Below are positions 1 through 5,302 of a stretch of 5,302 nucleotides of DNA, piece by piece. Below the pieces are notes generated by a model. It did no database searches. It had not been told where the DNA came from and saw only the letters and a list, made by a program, of their open reading frames with translations. Each line of letters opens with the position of its first letter. Position 1 is the stretch's first letter. The position numbers were made by a program, and so were the translations under genes. The stretch comes from Gammaproteobacteria bacterium (GTDB lineage Bacteria; Pseudomonadota; Gammaproteobacteria; GCF-002020875), in contig JABHIC010000074.1 in NCBI GenBank assembly GCA_018671205.1, forward strand, positions 1 through 5,302, written 5' to 3'.

Positions 1-1522
1 CACATCCTGAACCACCCGCTGCTGTGAGCCAAGGAGACGATTGAGTGCATTGCCAACCTGACCAATCTCATCACGACTGATCGATTCAATGCGAACGGAT
101 AGATCTCCCTCCCTCTCAATTCGGTTGACAACGGAGACTACCTGAGCAATCTTGCTGAGTAGTCGCTGCCCCAGCAGAAAAGCCAGTAACAGTGAGGCAA
201 CCACCATCAGCAGAAGAACGTTCCGACTCTGAATTCGATGCTGCTCAACCCACTTATGGTGCAGTTGAGCCGACAACATCAGCTCACTATGGAGCTGATC
301 GGTCACCTGCTTGATCCAGCCAATACGCTGGGTTGCCCGTTCAAACCAGTGGTCCGGGTCTACTCCAGTCTGCCGGGAAAGGTGAAGCAGTGCGCTGAGG
401 GCAGGGGCATCATCCACTTTTACCTTTGCATCAATCTCGGCAATAACCCCCTGACGCTCCTTATAGGAGGCCACAATTTTCATTTTTTCATGGTACTGCT
501 GTACATTGGCCTCCACTGCGGCCAGCTGTTCAAGCTCAGGCTGGGTCACACCCTGAAGCAGCCGATACTCATTCAATAACTGAATGACCTGAGCGTGGAG
601 CGTATAAAAACGGCTCTGGTACTTCTCGGCACCCCGAATCACATAGTTTTTAAAGGTGTGAATCAGCCCGCCAAAACCGATCAACGCCCGAAGCTGCTCA
701 AGCTTTTCTCCCTTTTTCAGCCTGGAGAGAAACACATTCCGATACTCTATTAGACGATAATTTTCAGGATTACTTAGTTTAGCCTGATACAGTTGATGGT
801 CCGCGATATAGCCATTATTGAACAGCTCCCGTAGCTTCGCCACCTGCTCACGAATATAGTGGTTGACCTCAACGGTCTCCGTCGCCGATAGATAACCCAA
901 CGAGAAGAACTGGTTCAGCCGCCCCCGCTCCTGTCCTGCCCGCTCCTTGATCCAGAGCAGGGTATAAATGGCATCTAATTGATTAGCCATCGGATGATGC
1001 TCAACCTGATCCACCAGCCCCTTGACCAGAAAGAGCAGCGTCTCAACCATGCGCGAATAGTAATGAAAAGAGGAGACACGAGCCTCCTGTCTCTCTCCCC
1101 CTTTGGCAACCTGTGAGCGCACCAGTGTCAACTGGGCCAATGCGGTTCGATACCCCCTCAGCCCAACACGTATCGACTCATCGAAACCCTCGTCTCTCTG
1201 TTTCAGGTAGTGGTCAAGTTGACCCAGTACATGATCAACCTGCTTATGCTGAAGTTTCAATGCGCCACTCAGATGTTCAAAGCGCCCCCCCCACAACCCC
1301 TGCACTCAGTCCCCGTTCTACCGCCAGATGGTGAACCACGTCGCTCACCTTCTCCACGAAGCCGACAACCTCAACCACCCGCTCGGCCTGCTGTATCCTC
1401 TCCGTCTCATCTCCCAGCTCATCCATCACCATCACCACCATGAGGAGAAATAGCGGCAGCAGCATTCCCCCCAGCTTAATAGAGAGGGGAAGGTCATCAA
1501 TAAATCTAAGAAAAAGGCGCAT
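1..1522 (-). pseudogene. NIT-HAMP membrane sensor protein, 5' part only, frameshifted at a G8 tract
   Basis: N-terminal 507 codons or so of a membrane signalling protein whose output domain lies beyond the left edge. From the N-terminus: a short basic start (MRLFLRF), TM1 near residues 17-33 (about 1474-1424), then a NIT-type periplasmic helical region with the hallmark ERGLSAG (1318-1298) and the second NIT signature KERAGQERG (948-922). Next come GFGGLIHTFKNYVIRG (678-631), a motif I associate with NIT-containing sensors, TM2 (NVLLLMVVASLLLAFLLG, 222-169) and a HAMP domain (about 168-31, with DLSVRI and SRDEIG). NIT domains are known to sense nitrate/nitrite; the ligand here is not shown. 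The first 81 codons end at TGA (1279-1277), while the matching continuation is open in another frame from 1305 to the edge. Removing one base from the C run at 1285-1292 joins them as GVVGGRFEHLSGA. ATG 1522 is the only usable start: upstream the frame has no start codon before a TGA, and no clear Shine-Dalgarno is seen. The output could be MCP, GGDEF or kinase. Confidence 0.82.
1285..1292. repeat. Homopolymer C8 (G8 in the mRNA) at the frameshift
   Basis: Eight consecutive C on the plus strand. This is the point at which the reading frame of the minus-strand NIT sensor breaks. With seven G the codons read GTG GGG GGG CGC TTT GAA and the whole sensor is one open frame; with eight the ribosome meets TGA fourteen bases after the tract. 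The length suits slipped-strand mutation, polymerase slippage or a sequencing or assembly miscount, and the sequence alone cannot tell these apart. Confidence 0.9.
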
Positions 1523-1556
1523 AAACCGGGATAAGAAAAAGGCACATAAACCGGGA
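1507..1556. repeat. Two tandem 25-bp copies spanning the NIT-sensor start codon
   Basis: Copy 1 is 1507-1531 and copy 2 is 1532-1556. They are adjacent and differ at one base only (G1519 against A1544). Each carries an ATG on the minus strand (1522-1520 and 1547-1545). As 25 is not a multiple of three, the upstream ATG is out of frame with the sensor. It opens a 13-codon ORF that ends at TAG 1508-1506, just inside the sensor gene. The copy covers roughly -9 to +16 relative to the true start, so the duplication has moved any older ribosome-binding site 25 bases away from ATG 1522. Confidence 0.9.
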
Positions 1557-1563
1557 CCCCGGT
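1550..1563. promoter_or_regulatory. Short GC-rich inverted repeat upstream of the NIT-sensor start
   Basis: ACCGGG, two bases (AC), then CCCGGT: perfect 6-bp arms immediately upstream of the out-of-frame ATG at 1547. It could be a small operator or an mRNA hairpin near the translation start. The left arm is also the end of the 25-bp repeat, so the symmetry may be chance created by the duplication. No regulator can be named. Confidence 0.3.
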
Positions 1564-1651
1564 AACCTTGTGTTGATCATTCCGCAATCATACACCAACC
1601 CTTAAACGAGGGCTGACAATATCACCGAGGCGGTTTATTTCGGCCTGCTAT

Positions 1652-1909
1652 CTACTCATTCTGGAATGCCGTCCATAACGGGTCTTTAAACGGGTGCTCT
1701 TCATCAATATCGTCGACCCGAACAATACTGAGGATATCCTCATCTTCCAGTGTCATTAGTATGGCTGCAATATCCCTACGCTTGACACCGGGGTCACAAA
1801 CCCCATGCTGTACCAGGCGGTGGTGCAGACTTTTCAGGGAGAACTCATCAATCTCCGCCAGCCAGCTCGCCAAAAACTCTTTTAGATCTCTTCTTTTTTT
1901 CATATTCAT
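1652..1909 (-). CDS. Hypothetical 85-residue acidic protein, possible winged-helix fold
   Basis: I do not recognise this protein. It has no signal peptide or membrane segment, so it should be cytoplasmic. It starts with a basic stretch (MNMKKRR), then shows amphipathic helices near residues 8-20, 24-35 and 43-57, followed by a short beta-like stretch DILSIVRVDD (58-67) and an acidic tail ending in DPLWTAFQNE. The order helix-helix-helix-wing resembles small winged-helix DNA-binding domains, but that is inference from pattern. The start is well supported: an in-frame TGA lies two codons upstream of ATG 1909, and AGGTGA (about nine bases upstream) is a good Shine-Dalgarno. ATG 1903 is a possible alternative. 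It is divergent from the kinase gene and 129 bases upstream of the NIT sensor on the same strand, so it could control either, or neither. One cysteine (C38) is present. Confidence 0.7.
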   Translation of the reverse strand: MNMKKRRDLKEFLASWLAEIDEFSLKSLHHRLVQHGVCDPGVKRRDIAAILMTLEDEDILSIVRVDDIDEEHPFKDPLWTAFQNE

Positions 1910-1914
1910 GGATC

Positions 1915-2071
1915 AGTATCACCTGCGACTCTAATTTGACAGTTCTCCTCTAGTAGCAGTTTTTATGCCCACACAGGACTTCCTTAGGGTACCCATTATA
2001 ATCATAATAGCACCATCGACACACCCGTCGCCTGCCCTATATATTATTATATAATGTGTTATGGTGATACT
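1915..2071. repeat. 9-bp inverted repeat (AGTATCACC / GGTGATACT) flanking the divergent promoter region
   Basis: AGTATCACC at 1915-1923 and its exact reverse complement GGTGATACT at 2063-2071 lie at the two ends of the intergenic region, 139 bases apart. Read in each gene's own direction, both give GGTGATACT close upstream of the gene. The copy near the minus-strand gene overlaps its Shine-Dalgarno, so one copy is partly explained by that function. Confidence 0.5.
2050..2055 (+). promoter_or_regulatory. Candidate -10 box for the hybrid kinase
   Basis: A perfect TATAAT 58 bases before the kinase ATG. Transcription would begin near 2061-2063, which coincides with the ATG of the small leader ORF at 2061. 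The expected -35 position (about 2027-2032, GTCGCC) is poor, so the promoter would need an activator or another sigma contact. Confidence 0.35.
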
Positions 2072-2117
2072 ATTGAAACCACTCCATATACAGTGCTGTA
2101 GCCTCTTCAGACCATGA
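2061..2117 (+). CDS. Possible 18-codon leader ORF overlapping the kinase start
   Basis: ATG GTG ATA CTA TTG runs for 18 codons (MVILLKPLHIQCCSLFRP) to TGA at 2115-2117, which overlaps the kinase ATG at 2114-2116 as ATGA. That overlap is the usual geometry of translational coupling, and the kinase has no visible Shine-Dalgarno of its own. Against it, the leader also lacks a Shine-Dalgarno. It might be translated leaderless if transcription starts just behind TATAAT 2050-2055. An ORF this short can arise by chance, so this is a candidate only. Confidence 0.25.
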   Translation: MVILLKPLHIQCCSLFRP

Positions 2118-5100
2118 TCCAGCAATCTCAAAAACGTCAACCCAGAGAACGTCCTCTCCTTTTTCATCAGCTCCGTAGTAGTCTGGCCACACTGCTGATC
2201 TCGATCTCCGTCATCGGCTCTCTGGTCTACCACTTCTCGGAAGAGCTATTGATCAGCACCGTTCAGGAGTCGTTAAAATACCATGCGGACTTCCGTAAGA
2301 GCCGTATTCTGGCACTCTATCATTCAGAGAGGAGTTGGATGGAGAGCCAGGCCTCTGACATCGGGCTGCGCCGTAATATTGAGCTGTTGATACAGAGCAT
2401 TAAGAAGCCGGTACAGATAGAGGACGAGTTCAGTATGAATCTGGACTCAATTCAGTATCAATCCGACAGTTTACGGCTGCGCAAAAGCCTTGCACTGAGC
2501 CTGGAGCCGGGAGAGGAACTGTTAATCCTCAACCAACAGGACCAGGTGATCTTTGCCTCCGATCAAGAGAGGCACAATGATGAGGTTGGAGAATTCATGG
2601 ACAGCAGTGGCTTTTATGGTGAGACCATCCTCTCCCGTCTGCTACAGAAAGTTCACCAAAACCACCAGTTTCAACTCTCGGAGTTTGGCTATATAGAGCT
2701 GGCTCATAGATCCACGCTACTGATGGGGATCCCGGTTTATTCGCCTGACTCAAAAACAGTAATCGCTACCCTGATACGTACCTTTCACCTGAGCCAGCTA
2801 CGAGAGCTACTACAGAGCTACAGTGGACTGGGGAGAAGTGGAGAGGTACTGATCGCTTTTCAACAAGAGGCATCATTCGGAGAGGAGATCACCTTCATCA
2901 ACCGCTTCCGTAATCTCGACAGCCATGAACCGGATGAGGCATGCCGGACACTACGCATTAGTGAGCCGAACCAGTTCCCGATGCGGCGCGCCCTCAACCG
3001 TCAGAACGGTGCGGGCTGGACCCTGGAGAATAACTGTCGTGAGGCCTATTCAATCTGGTCCTGGACCCCTGAACTTGAGTGGGGAATGGTGGTAAAACAG
3101 GACCGTGATGAGATTATGGAGCCGATCTGGCTACTACAATACCGAATCTTGATCACCTCCCTGCTGGTTATGCTCTTTATCCTCTGGATGGTCTACCGTC
3201 AATCTAAGATGCTGGTATCCCCACTAAAGGAGCTGACCCAGTCTGTCGAGAATGAGAATATTGGCTCTCACCAACCGGGCGGGGTGGCTGAGGTAAACCG
3301 CTTGGCAAAGGCATTCCGTGACCATAGTCAGGAGCTGCTCAACCGTACCTTTCTGCTAGAGCAGAGTGCAGCACAACAGCGCAACGCCAAACGTGAGACG
3401 AACCTGATTCTGGATTCGATGGATGAGGGGCTGGTGGTAGTAGATTCGCAGGGAAGCATCCTGCGGGTCAACCAAAAACTCGTCGCCCTGGTGGGCGAGA
3501 ATGAGGAGTGGCTGCTGAAAAAAGTGGTTGATGAGCTGTTTGACCAAGACAATAACCTGCGGACCTACTCCGGCAGAGCCATCCCAGTACAGGTTTCGCG
3601 TGCCCATCTCGGCCATCAGGTGGGCAGCCATGCCGCAGAGGTCATTCTTATTGCCGACCTACGTGAGTTCCTCTCTGCCCAGAATGCGATCCGTGCCAAC
3701 AAGGCGAAAGACCAGTTTCTGGCCATGATGAGTCATGAACTGCGTACCCCACTCACCTCCATCATCGGCTATGCGGATATCCTGATTAAAAACACCAGAC
3801 AGGCGCTGAGTCAGAAGCAGGGGCGAATGCTCCACTCTATTGCTGTGGCTGGCCGCACCCAGCTCACTCTGATCAATGACATTCTCGACCTCTCAAAAAT
3901 TGAGGCCGGTAAATTTGAGATCAATGAAGAGGATTACAACCTCAGTGACCTAATTGAAGAGATTGATGACATTTTCTCACTACGTGCACAAGAGGTTGGG
4001 ATTTCATTCACCATCAAACAGGATATCTACCTCACCCACCAGCTCATTGGTGACTCGGTGCGGACAGGACAGATCCTGATGAACCTGCTCGGTAATGCCA
4101 TCAAGTTCACCGAACAGGGGGGAGTCACCCTGGAGATCGTCCCAGAGAAGTCCGAGCAGGTGATCCGCTTTATGATTCAGGACAGTGGCATCGGCATGGC
4201 TCCCAAGGTACTGGATCGTCTATTCAAGCCCTTTGAGCAGGCAGACAGCTCTATTACTCGCAAATTTGGCGGTACCGGACTGGGACTCAACATCTCCTGG
4301 AATCTGGCGGAGATGATGGGGGGACACATTGATGTCGAGAGCAGCGAGGGAAATGGCTCCTGCTTTGAGTTAACCCTCCCTTTCCGCCCTAGCGAAAAGC
4401 GCGCTATCAGCAAAAAATCAACGCATCAAGAAAAGGAGCAGTATCTGCTCCAGGGCAGTGTACTACTGGTCGAAGACACCATTGAGTTGCAGCTGCTCGC
4501 CTCACAAATTCTGGAATCCTTTGGGGCTACGGTCACCGTTGCCAGCAACGGCCAGGAGTGTGTAGAAGCGGCACTCAGCCAAAGCTATGATGTCATCCTG
4601 ATGGATAAGCAGATGCCCGTTATGAGCGGACTGGAGGCCACCCGCATCCTACGTGAGCTGGGATACAAAAAGCCAATCTACGCACTCACCGCAGATGTCA
4701 TGAAAGAGCAGCAGGAGGAGCTGTTCACAGCGGGCGTAGATGGCGTACTGGGCAAGCCCATTGACCAGAGCGAGCTAAAGAAAACCCTGAAAAAACATCT
4801 TGAGGTGGTCACTGAATTGGCCGACAACAGGGCTGAAACGGAGGCTATTGACGATACCCAGGCGAGGCTACGCCCCCTTTTCATGGAACGAATGGGTGAA
4901 CTCAAGCGTGAATTGAAACAGGCACTGGATGATAAAGAGCAGGATCCTCTCCTGGAAATCACTCACATCATCAAGGGAAGTGCAGGCTCTTACGGCTACC
5001 CAAAGATTTCGGATCTTGCCTCAACCATCAACCAACAACTGATAGGGGATCAACTGACCCCCGCCACCGCCCACGAGATCGTACGACTGATCGATGAGAT

Positions 5101-5131
5101 TGAACAGATCATCGCTCAAGAGCAGCTCTAA
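2114..5131 (+). CDS. Tripartite hybrid sensor histidine kinase (Cache-like, HAMP, PAS, HisKA, HATPase_c, REC, HPt)
   Basis: A complete 1005-residue inner-membrane kinase that autophosphorylates and relays phosphate internally before passing it to a separate regulator, in the manner of BarA, ArcB or TorS. TM1 is near residues 22-41 and TM2 near 344-361, enclosing a periplasmic domain of about 300 residues. GLGRSGEVLIAF and YSIWSWTPELEWGMVVKQD mark it as a probable double-Cache sensor; its ligand is unknown. A degenerate HAMP (about 362-415), a linker helix and a PAS domain (about 428-519) follow. HisKA has H541 in SHELRTPLT. HATPase_c has the N box (N661), G1 DSGIGM (690-695), F box LFKPF (703-707) and G2 GGTGLGL (719-725). 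The receiver has E787/D788, phosphoacceptor D831, T859 and K881. The HPt has H951 in THIIKGSAGSYGYP. ATG 2114 is chosen because TAG 2099-2101 lies in frame just upstream and the next Met is residue 75; no Shine-Dalgarno is visible. No response regulator gene adjoins it here, so the partner must be encoded elsewhere. Confidence 0.96.
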   Translation: MIQQSQKRQPRERPLLFHQLRSSLATLLISISVIGSLVYHFSEELLISTVQESLKYHADFRKSRILALYHSERSWMESQASDIGLRRNIELLIQSIKKPVQIEDEFSMNLDSIQYQSDSLRLRKSLALSLEPGEELLILNQQDQVIFASDQERHNDEVGEFMDSSGFYGETILSRLLQKVHQNHQFQLSEFGYIELAHRSTLLMGIPVYSPDSKTVIATLIRTFHLSQLRELLQSYSGLGRSGEVLIAFQQEASFGEEITFINRFRNLDSHEPDEACRTLRISEPNQFPMRRALNRQNGAGWTLENNCREAYSIWSWTPELEWGMVVKQDRDEIMEPIWLLQYRILITSLLVMLFILWMVYRQSKMLVSPLKELTQSVENENIGSHQPGGVAEVNRLAKAFRDHSQELLNRTFLLEQSAAQQRNAKRETNLILDSMDEGLVVVDSQGSILRVNQKLVALVGENEEWLLKKVVDELFDQDNNLRTYSGRAIPVQVSRAHLGHQVGSHAAEVILIADLREFLSAQNAIRANKAKDQFLAMMSHELRTPLTSIIGYADILIKNTRQALSQKQGRMLHSIAVAGRTQLTLINDILDLSKIEAGKFEINEEDYNLSDLIEEIDDIFSLRAQEVGISFTIKQDIYLTHQLIGDSVRTGQILMNLLGNAIKFTEQGGVTLEIVPEKSEQVIRFMIQDSGIGMAPKVLDRLFKPFEQADSSITRKFGGTGLGLNISWNLAEMMGGHIDVESSEGNGSCFELTLPFRPSEKRAISKKSTHQEKEQYLLQGSVLLVEDTIELQLLASQILESFGATVTVASNGQECVEAALSQSYDVILMDKQMPVMSGLEATRILRELGYKKPIYALTADVMKEQQEELFTAGVDGVLGKPIDQSELKKTLKKHLEVVTELADNRAETEAIDDTQARLRPLFMERMGELKRELKQALDDKEQDPLLEITHIIKGSAGSYGYPKISDLASTINQQLIGDQLTPATAHEIVRLIDEIEQIIAQEQL

Positions 5132-5133
5132 AT

Positions 5134-5161
5134 AGGGGGCATCCACCCCTCTACAGGTGGA
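5134..5161 (+). terminator. Weak candidate terminator hairpin behind the kinase gene
   Basis: Two competing short stems lie just after the stop codon: AGGGG (5134-5138) with CCCCT (5146-5150), and TCCACC (5142-5147) with GGTGGA (5156-5161). They share bases, so only one can form at a time. Neither is followed by a T run, since the next bases are the terminal repeat of the mobile element, so this is not a standard intrinsic terminator. Confidence 0.25.
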
Positions 5162-5302
5162 GGGCACCTCTAAAAATAGTGATTTTTCTGTGAGTGCAAG
5201 AAAGCACCGCACGGAGAGCCGCAGTGTACATGCGGGTACATGAGGACTCGAGTACGGAGCTGACGCAGCAATCACCGAAAAAGTGCATTTTTAGAGGTGC
5301 CC
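5162..5302. mobile_element. 141-bp MITE-like element with 16-bp terminal inverted repeats
   Basis: GGGCACCTCTAAAAAT (5162-5177) is repeated exactly in reverse complement at 5287-5302. The similarity continues inward imperfectly for about another 14 bases (TTTTTCTGTGA against TTTTTCGGTGA), giving arms of about 30 bases. Only about 80 bases lie between the arms, too few for a transposase, so this is a miniature inverted-repeat element or an internally deleted insertion sequence, mobilised if at all by a transposase in trans. The interior holds GTACATG twice (5226-5232 and 5236-5242). The termini resemble those I recall from IS5-type elements, but I cannot verify the family. The target duplication cannot be seen because the window ends on the last base of the right repeat. 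It begins 30 bases after the kinase stop codon and leaves that gene intact. Confidence 0.75.

Larger units (their letters stand above)
1910..2113. promoter_or_regulatory. Divergent intergenic region between the 85-residue gene and the hybrid kinase
   Basis: This 204-bp region is richer in A+T than its surroundings and should carry promoters in both directions. Plus-strand signals are TATAAT at 2050-2055, inside the palindrome ATTATATAAT (2046-2055), and a perfect TTGACA at 1936-1941 with only a weak -10 about 19 bases on (TTTTAT, 1961-1966). The palindrome ATTATAAT at 1995-2002 gives TATAAT on both strands and is the best -10 candidate for the minus-strand gene. No convincing -35 sits at the right distance from the TATAAT boxes, so the exact promoters are uncertain. 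Confidence 0.45.

Noticed and set aside
238..579. Plus-strand open frame of 113 codons
   Set aside because: It is antisense to the NIT sensor, whose minus-strand frame carries recognisable motifs throughout this stretch.
1113..1443. Two plus-strand open frames rich in Pro and Ser
   Set aside because: Both are antisense to the NIT-encoding region, which has clear homology-style motifs; the low-complexity Pro/Ser composition is typical of a shadow frame.
1587..1619. TTGTCA (1619-1614) and TATGAT (1592-1587) on the minus strand as a promoter for the NIT sensor
   Set aside because: The spacing is 21 bases, too long for a standard sigma-70 promoter.
1620..1650. Possible terminator behind the 85-residue gene (AGGC...GCCT)
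   Set aside because: The stem is only four pairs plus a mismatch and has no T run on the minus strand.
2054..2113. N-terminal extension of the kinase from ATG 2054, which is in the same frame
   Set aside because: TAG at 2099-2101 interrupts it, no ribosome-binding site precedes it, and the peptide shows nothing resembling a signal or membrane segment.
1931..2233. Minus-strand open frame across the divergent region and kinase N-terminus
   Set aside because: It has no recognisable protein features, covers the promoter region and overlaps the well-supported kinase start.
5021..5275. Minus-strand open frame at the right end
   Set aside because: It overlaps the HPt coding sequence antisense and runs into the mobile element; no protein features are seen.

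Overview
The window reads as bacterial chromosome. I infer a gammaproteobacterium, from the style of the signalling proteins and a base composition near 50% G+C by eye; this is an impression from protein style, not a match to a genome. Almost all of it is signal transduction. Three protein genes and one small mobile element account for most of the bases.

Layout. Positions 1-1522 (minus strand) hold the N-terminal part of a membrane sensor: a transmembrane helix, a periplasmic nitrate/nitrite-sensing-type (NIT) region, a second transmembrane helix and a HAMP domain, running off the left edge before any output domain. Its frame is broken by one base at a run of eight C (eight G in the mRNA) at 1285-1292. 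Positions 1507-1556 are two tandem 25-bp copies that duplicate the start-codon region of this gene. Positions 1652-1909 (minus) encode an unrecognised 85-residue acidic protein that could be a small winged-helix protein. A 204-bp divergent intergenic region follows, with AT-rich promoter-like boxes, a 9-bp inverted repeat facing both genes, and a possible 18-codon leader ORF.

Positions 2114-5131 (plus) encode a complete 1005-residue tripartite hybrid histidine kinase: TM, periplasmic Cache-like sensor, TM, HAMP, PAS, HisKA, HATPase_c, receiver, HPt. All key phosphorelay residues are present (H541, D831, H951). Just behind it, positions 5162-5302 form a 141-bp element with 16-bp perfect terminal inverted repeats and no room for a transposase, most likely a MITE or a deleted insertion sequence. 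The window ends on the last base of that element.

How they work together. The kinase should pass phosphate from H541 to D831 to H951 and then to a separate response regulator, which is not in this window. The NIT sensor is a second, independent input protein, apparently out of frame as sequenced. Nothing links the two biochemically except proximity. I see no CRISPR array, tRNA, rRNA or phage genes. The points most worth checking are the homopolymer frameshift combined with the duplicated start, and the leader ORF whose stop overlaps the kinase start.
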